A stretch of DNA of 56,057 nucleotides, taken from Bacteroidales bacterium UBA4360 (GTDB lineage: Bacteria; Bacteroidota; Bacteroidia; Bacteroidales; UBA932). The position numbers and the translations under genes are program-made. Of the stretch, positions 25,598 to 33,190 are shown one piece after another. The stretch lies in contig DGSO01000021.1 in assembly GCA_002393945.1 (NCBI GenBank), positions 1 to 56,057 of the forward strand, in the 5' to 3' direction. The notes under the pieces were generated by a model that had not been told where the DNA came from, ran no database searches, and saw only the letters and a list, made by a program, of their open reading frames with translations. How positions within the stretch are numbered: position 1 is the stretch's first letter; each line of letters opens with the position of its first letter.

Positions 25598-26251
25598 ATG
25601 AAAGGAAAAGTATCTTTAATATTGGCCGCAGTATTCCTGATTTGCGGATGCAGCAAGGAGGCTGACATGGCTACCCCCAAAGAGGATGCCGATCAGGCCA
25701 TCCAGGAATTCAGGGCTATCGTAACCGTGAAGCAGGATGCGTCCGGCACCATATATTTCCAGCTTGACGACAATACCGTCCTCTTCCCATATAATTACGA
25801 CAGGCCGTTTAGTGGCATGGAGCGCATCATATGCGGCCTTTCAGTGGCAAAAGGCGCCAACGAATGCTTTGTCCAGTGGATGGACTTCCTTGTCAAAGGA
25901 GATGTCTCGTACACGCAAGATGCAATAGACGACGGCCTGGATATCATTGAGGACTGGATGACAAGCGTGGAGGATGGCTTCCTGACCATACACTACAACG
26001 CCTGGTGGGGAAACGGCGAAGAGCCGCACCTTCTGCTCGTAAGGCCGTCAGCCAACGAATACGAACTCACCGTTGTACACCAGATGAACGGCGACGAGCC
26101 CCTGGAAAAAGCCGACGCCCTTGTCTACTTTGACATTAACGATATCCTCCCGGACACGGAGGGAACATATAAAGACCTTACAATCAAGTGGAAAAGCTGT
26201 GAGGGAGCAAACAAGGCTAAAACCTTCCGCTTCAGAAGCCGCCAACCTTAG
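25598..26251 (+). CDS. NigD-like lipoprotein
   Basis: 217 residues; MKGKVSLILAAVFLICGCSK carries a lipobox (ICGC). The body matches the NigD-like family of Bacteroidota envelope proteins: an N-terminal beta domain (FRAIVTVKQDASGTIYFQLD) and a C-terminal domain with WGNGEEPHLLLV and VYFDINDILPDTEG. AAGGAG lies 5 nt before the ATG, unusually strong for this genome. The downstream sigma factor frame starts inside its 3' end, so the genes are probably co-expressed. Function unknown. Confidence 0.78.
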   Translation: MKGKVSLILAAVFLICGCSKEADMATPKEDADQAIQEFRAIVTVKQDASGTIYFQLDDNTVLFPYNYDRPFSGMERIICGLSVAKGANECFVQWMDFLVKGDVSYTQDAIDDGLDIIEDWMTSVEDGFLTIHYNAWWGNGEEPHLLLVRPSANEYELTVVHQMNGDEPLEKADALVYFDINDILPDTEGTYKDLTIKWKSCEGANKAKTFRFRSRQP

Positions 26252-26783
26252 TGAAAAGGCTCTGACAGAGCTTCTTAAAAAGAAAGACAAGGAAGGAATG
26301 AGGCTCTTCTACGAGCGCTATGCCGGGTATCTCACCGCGGTATGCTCCCGCTATGTCCCGGACAGGGCCGATGTCAAAGACATCCTCCAGGATGCCCTTG
26401 TTAAGATGTTCAGCGCAGTGGACCGCTTTGAATTCCGGGGCGAGGGCAGCCTCCGGGCCTGGGCCTCCAGAATAGTGGTGAACGGCGCCCTCACAAGCCT
26501 CAGGAAAAAGGGCCGGTTCTCCTTCGTGGACGAACTCCCGGACGTAACCGAAGACGAGCCCGTCCAGGCCGAAAAGGTCCCTCCCGCCGTTCTCCAGGGC
26601 TTCATCCAGGCCCTCCCGGACGGCTACCGCACGGTATTCAACCTCTTCGTCTTTGAAAAGAAATCCCACAGGGAAATTGCCGATATGCTTGGCATCAAGG
26701 AAGATTCTTCGGCCTCACAGTATTTCAGGGCAAGGGCACAACTTGCAAAACAGATTAAAACCTACATAAAAGAACATGAGTAA
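26199..26783 (+). CDS. ECF-type RNA polymerase sigma factor, start uncertain
   Basis: About 194 residues if the GTG at 26199 is used. The next ATG (26298, after AAGGAAGGA) would remove the beginning of region 2, since ALTELLKKKDKEGMRLFYER aligns with the family from before that Met. Region 2 is DRADVKDILQDALVKMFSAV; region 4 is ALPDGYRTVFNLFVFEKKSH plus REIADMLGI, then SQYFRARAQLAKQI. No anti-sigma gene of the usual FecR type follows. Instead the next gene, overlapping by 8 nt, encodes a membrane-anchored barrel protein. The 5' end overlaps the NigD-like gene by 53 nt. Confidence 0.85.
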   Translation: MREQTRLKPSASEAANLSEKALTELLKKKDKEGMRLFYERYAGYLTAVCSRYVPDRADVKDILQDALVKMFSAVDRFEFRGEGSLRAWASRIVVNGALTSLRKKGRFSFVDELPDVTEDEPVQAEKVPPAVLQGFIQALPDGYRTVFNLFVFEKKSHREIADMLGIKEDSSASQYFRARAQLAKQIKTYIKEHE

Positions 26784-27945
26784 GAATTGGACAGACAAGC
26801 TTCCGGACCTCTTCGAGGGATACCAGGAAGCCGCGCCGGAAGGACTGTGGGACGCAGTCCAGGCCCAGATGAAGCCCAAACGCAGGGTCCTGCCGATTTT
26901 CTGGTGGGCCTCCGCCGCCCTTGCAACTGCCGCCGCGGTTGTTCTTGCCGTGTTCCTCTGGAAGCCGGCAGCCCCCGCCGTCCCCGAGCGCAGAACCGTC
27001 CCTTCCGCCGCTCAGCCCATCCTTGCCGATATCCCCGAAACCACGGCAGAACCCGTTTCCGCCCCCGAATACACTCCGGAAAGAATACCGGAAATAACTC
27101 CGCACATTCTTCCTGTAACTGTTCCGGAAGACGCCCCGGAGTATTTGACCTACGAGCCCCTTGCAATACCTGCAATAGTAGTTGAACAGGCTGCAAAAAA
27201 ACAGGAGGTAAAGCCTTCTCCTGTGCTCCACACTGTTCCACTGACAAAGCAGGAAAAGCCAGGGCGCAGGCCAAGAATCGGCATCTCAGTGCGTTCGGGA
27301 GGGTATCTCGTGCAGGCCACAAGTTCCGTGAACACCGGGTACGGCATACCGTACAATCCAGGAGTTGAGACCAAGGCCTTGAACGGCGGAGACCCTACCA
27401 TTGCCATGCTCAGCCGTAACCGGGCAAGCACAACTACGGAGACACATCGGCCCGGAAACAGGATAGGGCTTGGCCTAAGTTATGAATTCCTGCCGCGCTG
27501 GAGCCTCGAGAGCGGGGTGAGCTATTCTTCGCTGGAGTCTTCATACAATACGACTTCCGGACTCAGCGCCTCCCTCGCCACAAGGACGGTGGAATACATC
27601 GGCATACCCATGAATGTCCAGTTCAAGGTGCTGGATAAAAAGAGGCTTAGCATCTATCTCTGCGGCGGCCCCATGCTGGAGACGGCCGTGGGTGCAGATG
27701 TTTCCACCAGTTCATATATAAGCGGGAAGCGGTCATCGGAAAAATACGAGCCCCTGGACCTGAATGACCTTCAGTGGTCCTTTGGCGGCGGGGCAGGAGT
27801 GCAACTGGGGATTTCCCGTCACGGAGCCCTGTTCGCCCAGCCCGGTTTTTCCTGGCATTTTGCAGGAAGCGGCAACATAGATTCCTACTATACCGCCCAT
27901 CCTTTCGCATGGGATTTGGCGTTTGGATACAGGTTTACACTATAA
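26776..27945 (+). CDS. Inner-membrane anchor fused to an outer-membrane barrel
   Basis: 389 residues. Residues 1-37 are cytoplasmic and resemble short anti-sigma N-termini (NWTDKLPDLFEGYQEAAPEG), then a single membrane helix at ~41-60 (FWWASAALATAAAVVLAVFL), a Pro/Glu/Thr-rich linker to ~150, and a C-terminal barrel (ISVRSGGYLVQATSS, SYEFLPRWSLESGVSYSS, WDLAFGYRFTL with terminal aromatic/Leu pattern). Its ATG lies inside the sigma gene's last codons, implying strict coupling. I infer that it senses the outer membrane and controls the sigma factor; this is not established by sequence alone. Confidence 0.78.
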   Translation: MSKNWTDKLPDLFEGYQEAAPEGLWDAVQAQMKPKRRVLPIFWWASAALATAAAVVLAVFLWKPAAPAVPERRTVPSAAQPILADIPETTAEPVSAPEYTPERIPEITPHILPVTVPEDAPEYLTYEPLAIPAIVVEQAAKKQEVKPSPVLHTVPLTKQEKPGRRPRIGISVRSGGYLVQATSSVNTGYGIPYNPGVETKALNGGDPTIAMLSRNRASTTTETHRPGNRIGLGLSYEFLPRWSLESGVSYSSLESSYNTTSGLSASLATRTVEYIGIPMNVQFKVLDKKRLSIYLCGGPMLETAVGADVSTSSYISGKRSSEKYEPLDLNDLQWSFGGGAGVQLGISRHGALFAQPGFSWHFAGSGNIDSYYTAHPFAWDLAFGYRFTL

Positions 27946-27991
27946 AAAAGACAGGTGAAATACCATATGGTATAAATCTTCTGTCAAAACG

Positions 27992-28030
27992 TAAAAAAAG
28001 GGCTGTATCCAAGGCAGAAGGATACAGCCC
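27992..28030 (-). terminator. Rho-independent terminator, minus strand
   Basis: GGGCTGTATCC (28000-28010) pairs with GGATACAGCCC (28020-28030). On the minus strand the stem is followed by a run of seven U (27993-27999). It is a second terminator behind tsf and shields the convergent barrel gene. Confidence 0.85.
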
Positions 28031-28073
28031 TTGGCCATTAACACAAAGAGTATTAATAACTTCCGCAAAGTTA

Positions 28074-28110
28074 ATAAAAAAACGTCAACCTCCAAAAAAA
28101 GGTTGACGTT
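28074..28110 (-). terminator. Rho-independent terminator of the tsf operon
   Basis: AACGTCAACC (28081-28090) and GGTTGACGTT (28101-28110) form a 10-bp stem with an A-rich loop. The minus-strand transcript continues into a U-run. It lies 20 nt past the tsf stop. Confidence 0.9.
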
Positions 28111-28129
28111 CAAATATTTACCGAGACTT

Positions 28130-29122
28130 TTAGTCGGCGAGGGAGAAGCGCTTGAAGGCGCAGACTTTTGCACCGGGGCATGCTGCCTGGAGGGCTGCTG
28201 CAACGGTCTGCTTGTCGTCAGAAAGCTGGTACTCCTGCTCCATGAGGGTGTTTTCCTTGAGGAACTTCTGGATACGGCCTGCAACGATTCCTTCGATCAT
28301 CTTTTCGGGGAGGGAAGCTGCCTTCTCTGCACCCACCTTTGCGATGATCTCGCGTGCCTGCTGAGCCTGCTCTGCGGTGAGCCAGCCCTTGGCGGTGTTG
28401 GATTCGATGTGGTCTTCGCTGTCCACGTGGGCAGGGTTGATACCTGCCTTCTTGAGGGCTGCGTCAACGGCCTTCTGGACCTGCTCGTCCTTTGTCTTCT
28501 GGATCGCAACGGTCTTTTCAGACTCGAGCACCTCTGCGGGTACTGATTCTGCATCAACTGCAACGGGGTTCATGGAAGCAACCTGCATGGCGATGCCACG
28601 GGCAATCTCCTGGGGAACTTCCTGGGAGAAAGCGACGATTGCACCAAGCTTGCCGTTGAAGTGAACGTACTCGCTCACGAAAGGAGCCTCGAGGGCGCCA
28701 TAGTATGCGAGGACGTGCTTCTCACCGGTCTTGCCGGCCTGGTTTGTGATGTCTTCGTCCAGAGTGTAACCGTCTGCACCCTTTACAGCCTTGAGGGCTT
28801 CGAGGTCTGCAGGGAACTCGGCAATAGCTGCATCTGCGATAGCGCCTGCGAGTTTCTTGAAATCGGGCGTTGCAGCCACGAAGTCAGTCTCGCAACCGAG
28901 GCATACGAGGACGGCCTTTCCACCGCTAATACGGCTGAGGACTGCGCCCTGGGTTGTTTCGTTGTCACCACGCTTTGCAAGGGTGGATTTGCCCTTTTCG
29001 CGGAGAATTTCAACAGCACGCTTGAAGTCGCCTTCGGCCTCTTCGAGAGCCTTCTTGCAATCCATCATGCCGGCGCTGGTCATGTCACGCAGCTTCTTGA
29101 TATCTGCTAATGCGATAGCCAT
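28130..29122 (-). CDS. tsf: Elongation factor Ts
   Basis: 330 residues; guanine-nucleotide exchange factor for EF-Tu. The N-terminal UBA-like domain contains KLRDMTSAGMMDCKKALEEA and LREKGKSTLAKR; the TDFVA motif (CLGCETDFVAATPDFKKL) marks the core. It is longer than the E. coli protein because of inserts in the two core subdomains, as often seen in this phylum. It follows rpsB by 27 nt. Confidence 0.97.
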   Translation of the reverse strand: MAIALADIKKLRDMTSAGMMDCKKALEEAEGDFKRAVEILREKGKSTLAKRGDNETTQGAVLSRISGGKAVLVCLGCETDFVAATPDFKKLAGAIADAAIAEFPADLEALKAVKGADGYTLDEDITNQAGKTGEKHVLAYYGALEAPFVSEYVHFNGKLGAIVAFSQEVPQEIARGIAMQVASMNPVAVDAESVPAEVLESEKTVAIQKTKDEQVQKAVDAALKKAGINPAHVDSEDHIESNTAKGWLTAEQAQQAREIIAKVGAEKAASLPEKMIEGIVAGRIQKFLKENTLMEQEYQLSDDKQTVAAALQAACPGAKVCAFKRFSLAD

Positions 29123-29149
29123 AGTTCTGTTCTCTTTAACGGTTAATAA

Positions 29150-29986
29150 TTACTCTTCTTCTGCTTTGGGAGCTTCTGCTTCTTCGGCCTTGGGGGCTTC
29201 TTCAGCTTCTGCCTTTACCTTGCGGGAACGGAGCTTGCGCTCAGGAGCGGGTGCTGCTTCCTCTGCGGGAGCGGTCTCAGCCTCTTTCTCCTTTTCGAGC
29301 TTGCGCTCTTCAAGGCCTTCGTTGATGGCCTTGCACATCACATCCATGATGAGTTCGATGGACTTTGTTGCATCGTCATTCGCCGGAATCACATAATCAA
29401 TCGGAGTAGGATCGCAACATGTGTCAACCATTGCGATAACCGGAATGTTCAGACGGACGGCTTCCTTTACGGCGTTAGCCTCTTTCTGGACATCGACGAC
29501 GAACAGGGCGCTGGGAAGGCGGGACATGTCGCGGATAGAACCGAGGTTCTTCTCCAGCTTTGCCCTCTGGCGCTCCACCTGGAGGCGCTCACGCTTTGCG
29601 AGCTTGTCGAAGGTGCCATCTTCCTTCATCTTGTCGATGGTATTCATTTTCTTGACGGCCTTGCGGATAGTCGGGAAGTTGGTAAGCATACCACCCGGCC
29701 AGCGCTCGGTCACTGAAGGCATGTTGACCTCGGCGGCCTTGGCGGCGACGACGTCTTTTGCCTGCTTTTTGGTAGCAACGAAGAGGACCTTGCGGCCGCT
29801 GCGGGCCATATCCTTGAGGACCTCTGCTGCCTCGTCAATCTTGACGACGGTCTTGTGCAGGTCTATGATGTGGATACCGTTCCTCTCGATGAAGATATAC
29901 GGAGCCATCTTAGGGTTCCACTTGCGGGCAAGATGTCCGAAGTGAGTGCCTGCATCAAGCAATTCCTGAAAACTAGTTCTTGACAT
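29150..29986 (-). CDS. rpsB: Ribosomal protein uS2
   Basis: 278 residues. Starts MSRTSFQELLDAGTHFGHLA, the family signature, with RWPGGMLTNF and PVIAMVDTCCDPTPIDYVIP further on. After the core (~residue 232) is an acidic low-complexity tail of repeated APKAEEAE-like units, not part of the ribosomal fold. The gene has a 177-nt untranslated gap upstream, unlike the tight spacing elsewhere in this operon. Confidence 0.97.
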   Translation of the reverse strand: MSRTSFQELLDAGTHFGHLARKWNPKMAPYIFIERNGIHIIDLHKTVVKIDEAAEVLKDMARSGRKVLFVATKKQAKDVVAAKAAEVNMPSVTERWPGGMLTNFPTIRKAVKKMNTIDKMKEDGTFDKLAKRERLQVERQRAKLEKNLGSIRDMSRLPSALFVVDVQKEANAVKEAVRLNIPVIAMVDTCCDPTPIDYVIPANDDATKSIELIMDVMCKAINEGLEERKLEKEKEAETAPAEEAAPAPERKLRSRKVKAEAEEAPKAEEAEAPKAEEE

Positions 29987-30096
29987 GGTTTTGTTTTTGT
30001 CTTAATAAATAACTCTTTCATCAATCCGAAGTAGCAGTCCTTGACTGGTCTCCGGGATTTTTTCGCAGCCGGGCAATCCGTATTGTAGCCTCTGAA

Positions 30097-30121
30097 GATT
30101 CTCATCCTCAATGAGGATCTC
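30097..30121 (-). promoter_or_regulatory. Hairpin in the rpsI-rpsB gap
   Basis: The 15-nt perfect palindrome ATCCTCAATGAGGAT (30104-30118) extends outward as AGATTCTCATCC... with a bulge. It lies in the 177-nt leader in front of rpsB. In other bacteria rpsB leaders bind S2 for feedback control; here this is an inference from position only. No TAnnTTTG box is seen in the gap. Confidence 0.4.
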
Positions 30122-30163
30122 AGGATTTGATGAAACCCAGGCTGTGCAGACGCAAATCCAGTA

Positions 30164-30553
30164 TTAACGTTTGCTGAACTGGAAGCGACGACGTGCGCCA
30201 GGCTGACCGGGCTTCTTGCGCTCGACTTCGCGAGCGTCGCGGGTGAGGAAACCGGCGGCCTTGAGGGCGGGACGGTAGGCCTCTTTGTCTACCTCGCAAA
30301 GTGCGCGGGAGATTCCAAGGCGAACGGCCTCTGCCTGACCTTTGGTGCCACCACCTACGAGGGTGACCTTTACGTCAAACTGACCTGCTGTGCCGGTAAC
30401 CTCGAAAGGCTGGTTCACGATGTACTGGAGAGTTCCTTCCTTGAAGTACTCTTCCATGGGACGGTCGTTGATAACGATCGAACCGCTGCCGGCAGCAACA
30501 TAAACACGAGCGACAGCTGATTTACGTCTTCCAAGGGCGTGTTTCTGTTCCAT
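30164..30553 (-). CDS. rpsI: Ribosomal protein uS9
   Basis: 129 residues, starting MEQKHALGRRKSAVARVYV and ending with the basic tail GQPGARRRFQFSKR that reaches the decoding site. It follows rplM by 9 nt, the conserved L13-S9 pair. Confidence 0.97.
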   Translation of the reverse strand: MEQKHALGRRKSAVARVYVAAGSGSIVINDRPMEEYFKEGTLQYIVNQPFEVTGTAGQFDVKVTLVGGGTKGQAEAVRLGISRALCEVDKEAYRPALKAAGFLTRDAREVERKKPGQPGARRRFQFSKR

Positions 30554-30562
30554 GTGCTCTGT

Positions 30563-31015
30563 TTAAATTTCGTTAAACTTGATGGTTTTGGGTTTCTGAG
30601 CCTGGTGAGGGTGCTCGGGACCTGCATAAACGTACAGGTTGTTGATGAGCTTGTCACCAAGACGAGTCTTGGGGAGCATGCCCCTTACAGACTTACGGAT
30701 GAGTTCTGCGGGCCTTGTTGCAAGGATCTCCTTGGGGGTGGTGAAGCGCTGTCCGCCCGGATAACCGGTGTAGCGGGTGTAAACGCGGTCGGTCATCTTC
30801 TTGCCGGTAAGACGGATCTTTTCGGCGTTGACGATGATGACGTTGTCACCACAGTCCACATGAGGGGTGTAGCCGGGCTTGTTCTTGCCACGGAGCACGA
30901 GTGCTACGCGGGAAGCCAGACGTCCCAGAATGAGATCTGTTGCATCAATAACCAGCCACTCTTTGTTTACAGTAGCCTCATTGAGGGAAACTGTTTTGTA
31001 GCTAAGTGTGTCCAC
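30563..31015 (-). CDS. rplM: Ribosomal protein uL13
   Basis: 150 residues. The start codon appears to be GTG (31013-31015), giving MDTLSYKTVSLNEATVNKEW. Family motifs include LILGRLASRVALVLRGKNKP and VRGMLPKTRLG. First gene of rplM-rpsI-rpsB-tsf, with a strong promoter and a hairpin in its leader. Confidence 0.96.
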   Translation of the reverse strand: MDTLSYKTVSLNEATVNKEWLVIDATDLILGRLASRVALVLRGKNKPGYTPHVDCGDNVIIVNAEKIRLTGKKMTDRVYTRYTGYPGGQRFTTPKEILATRPAELIRKSVRGMLPKTRLGDKLINNLYVYAGPEHPHQAQKPKTIKFNEI

Positions 31016-31051
31016 TGTCTTGATTATTAATGGTTTAACATAAAAAGTTGC

Positions 31052-31075
31052 GATCCCCCCTATTTCAGAGGGACC
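31052..31075 (-). promoter_or_regulatory. Leader hairpin before rplM
   Basis: On the minus strand GGTCCCTCT and GGGGGGATC form nine pairs (several G-U) around the loop GAAATA. It begins about where transcription from the adjacent promoter should start, so the mRNA may begin with or within this stem. A role in L13 autoregulation is only inferred. Confidence 0.45.
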
Positions 31076-31076
31076 G

Positions 31077-31108
31077 CAAAGGTAAGAATTATTCGGGAAA
31101 TATGCAAA
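31077..31108 (-). promoter_or_regulatory. Promoter of the rplM operon
   Basis: TTTG (31105-31108 on the minus strand) is followed after 20 nt by TACCTTTG (31077-31084), a near-perfect Bacteroidota promoter. It directly abuts the dusB stop at 31109. Confidence 0.8.
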
Positions 31109-32140
31109 TTAAAGCCCGTATTCCCCTTCCACGGCGGGGGCATCGGCACCCCAGCGCTCCGCGATATAGTCAAGGAGGCCGAAGATTTCGTCCACGTCCT
31201 TGGAGGTGACGAGCTTTATGCGGGTATCCTTGAAGTCGCGAAGGCCCTTGAAGTAGCAGGAGAAGTGGCGGCGCATCTCGAAGATGCCGGTAACGGGCCC
31301 CTTGAGGTCCAGGGACAGTTGGAAATGCCTCTTTGCCAGGGCAACGCGGTCTGCAACGCACATCGGCGGAAGCTCTTCTCCGGTGTCCAGCAGGTGACGG
31401 ATTTCGGTGAAAATCCACGGATGGCCGAAGGATGCCCTGCCCACCATGATTCCGTCCACGCCCCACCTGTCAAAGGCTTCCTTCGCCTTTGCGGCGCTGT
31501 TGATATCCCCGTTCCCGATAATTGGAATATGCATCCGTGGATTGTCCTTCACCGCGCCGATAAGGCTCCAGTCGGCCTCTCCTTTGTACATTTGGCAGCG
31601 CGTGCGCCCGTGTATGGTAAGGGCCGATATCCCGGTGTCCTGAAGGCGCTCTGCAAGGTCCACGATTATCTTGGAGGAATCGTCCCAGCCAAGGCGGGTT
31701 TTCACGGTGACCGGCTTTTGAACGGCCTCCACGATGGCTTTCGTAATGGCAACCATCTTGTCGGGCTCGCGCATCATGCCGCTCCCGGCGCCGCGGCCCG
31801 CTATCTTGGAAACGGGACAGCCGAAGTTGATGTCGATGATGTCGGCACCGTGGCCTCCGGCAAGCTCTGCCGCACGGTCTGCCATTTTGGCCGCGTCCAC
31901 CATGGCCTCCGGGATGCTTCCGTATATCTGAACCGCCACCGGAGACTCCTCCGGGAGGGTTTTCATCTTGGCGATGGTCTTCTGCACATCACGCACCAGA
32001 CCGTCGGAGGACACAAACTCGGTTGTGACCATGGCCGCGCCCGCCTCCCTGCACAAGATGCGGAAGGACGCGTCCGTCACGTCCTCCATGGGCGCCAGTG
32101 TCACCGGTCTCTCCCCCAGGTCTATGTTTCCGATTTTCAC
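31109..32140 (-). CDS. dusB: tRNA-dihydrouridine synthase
   Basis: 343 residues from a GTG at 32140 (VKIGNIDLGERPVTLAPMED). Upstream frame extension would cross the divergent promoters. It is an FMN-dependent TIM barrel reducing uridine in tRNA. The catalytic Cys lies in DINFGCPVSKIAGRGAGS, followed by PVTVKTRLGWDD, LTIHGRTRCQMYKG and GNGDINS. TAACTTTG ends 5 nt before the GTG, so the transcript may be leaderless. It is divergent from lpxK. Confidence 0.93.
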   Translation of the reverse strand: MKIGNIDLGERPVTLAPMEDVTDASFRILCREAGAAMVTTEFVSSDGLVRDVQKTIAKMKTLPEESPVAVQIYGSIPEAMVDAAKMADRAAELAGGHGADIIDINFGCPVSKIAGRGAGSGMMREPDKMVAITKAIVEAVQKPVTVKTRLGWDDSSKIIVDLAERLQDTGISALTIHGRTRCQMYKGEADWSLIGAVKDNPRMHIPIIGNGDINSAAKAKEAFDRWGVDGIMVGRASFGHPWIFTEIRHLLDTGEELPPMCVADRVALAKRHFQLSLDLKGPVTGIFEMRRHFSCYFKGLRDFKDTRIKLVTSKDVDEIFGLLDYIAERWGADAPAVEGEYGL

Positions 32141-32145
32141 GGATG

Positions 32146-32174
32146 CAAAGTTACGAATCTTTTTACTAAATTTG
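32146..32174. promoter_or_regulatory. Back-to-back promoters, dusB / lpxK
   Basis: TAACTTTG on the minus strand (32146-32153) and TAAATTTG on the plus strand (32167-32174) lie 5 nt and 8 nt from their start codons. These distances imply very short or absent 5' leaders on both genes. No TTTG upstream box is clear. Confidence 0.55.
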
Positions 32175-32182
32175 TACTCATT

Positions 32183-33190
32183 ATGATATACAGACTCATC
32201 CTTTCCCTGCGCCACATGGCCTTCGACAAGGGCTGGAAGAAATCCTTCACGGCCCCGGTTCCCACAATCTGCGTGGGAAACATCACCGTGGGCGGAACGG
32301 GAAAGACTCCCCACACCGAAATGATACTCCGAAAGCTGCTGTACTCAGACCAGTGGGCTTTCAAGAACATAGCCGTGCTTTCCAGAGGCTACAAGCGCAA
32401 GTCCAAGGGTTTCCAGATAGTTTCGCGCGACTCATCGGCCCGCCTGAGCGGCGACGAGCCCCTGCAGATTGCCCGGAAGTTCCCGTCCGTTACGGTGGCC
32501 GTTGACAAGGACAGGGTGAAGGGCTGCGAAAAGCTGGCGGAGAAGGTTGCCGACATCATCGTCCTCGACGACGCCTTCCAGTACCGCAGGCTGAGGGCCA
32601 CAAAGAGCATCGTGCTGGTGGATTACAATCGGCCCGTATATTCAGACAGGCTGCTGCCCTGGGGCCGCCTGAGGGACCTTCCTTCCAGGATGAAGGCCGC
32701 CGACGCCGTCATCGTCACCAAATGCCCCGCATCGCTCACGGAGTGGGACAGGCAGGAGATGCGCCGCCGCCTGAAGCTGAAAGACAGTCAGAAGCTCTTT
32801 TTCACCACCGTCGCCTACGACACCCCGGAAGCCGTCTTCCCGGAGGCCGACAGCCGCTACACCTACGCCCAGCGCCTCATCCTGGTCTCCGGCATAGCCA
32901 ACGACGCCCCCCTGAGAAGCCAGCTTTCAGACAAGTACAAGATATCGGAACGCCTCTCTTTCGGAGACCACCACAGGTTCTCCAGGGCCGATATCCGCAA
33001 AATCGAAAAGGCCGTCCGGGACTTCCCCACCGCCTGCATCATGACCACTGAAAAGGACGCCCAGCGCCTTCGAGAAGCAAAAAAGGTTCCCGACAAAGTG
33101 AGGCAGCGCCTCTTCTACATACCCGTCAAGGCCGAATTCTTCACCCCCGAAGAAGACGCCGCCTTCACCTCATTCATCTGCGAATTATGA
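32183..33190 (+). CDS. lpxK: Tetraacyldisaccharide 4'-kinase
   Basis: 335 residues from MIYRLILSLRHMAFDKGW. It phosphorylates the lipid A disaccharide at the inner membrane. The P-loop is NITVGGTGKTPHTE. The family motifs LSRGYKRKSKGF, GDEPLQIARKF and VLDDAFQYRRL follow. A longer in-frame upstream extension would run antisense through dusB and is rejected. The stop overlaps the next start (ATGA). Confidence 0.95.
   Translation: MIYRLILSLRHMAFDKGWKKSFTAPVPTICVGNITVGGTGKTPHTEMILRKLLYSDQWAFKNIAVLSRGYKRKSKGFQIVSRDSSARLSGDEPLQIARKFPSVTVAVDKDRVKGCEKLAEKVADIIVLDDAFQYRRLRATKSIVLVDYNRPVYSDRLLPWGRLRDLPSRMKAADAVIVTKCPASLTEWDRQEMRRRLKLKDSQKLFFTTVAYDTPEAVFPEADSRYTYAQRLILVSGIANDAPLRSQLSDKYKISERLSFGDHHRFSRADIRKIEKAVRDFPTACIMTTEKDAQRLREAKKVPDKVRQRLFYIPVKAEFFTPEEDAAFTSFICEL

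Noticed and set aside
27961..27992. Operator at TACCATATGGTA
   Set aside because: The short palindrome lies between a gene end and the terminators of convergent genes, with no promoter nearby.
31265..32182. In-frame N-terminal extension of lpxK by about 300 codons
   Set aside because: It is antisense to dusB. LpxK homologs begin at the MIYRLILSL segment, and a promoter box sits directly before that ATG.
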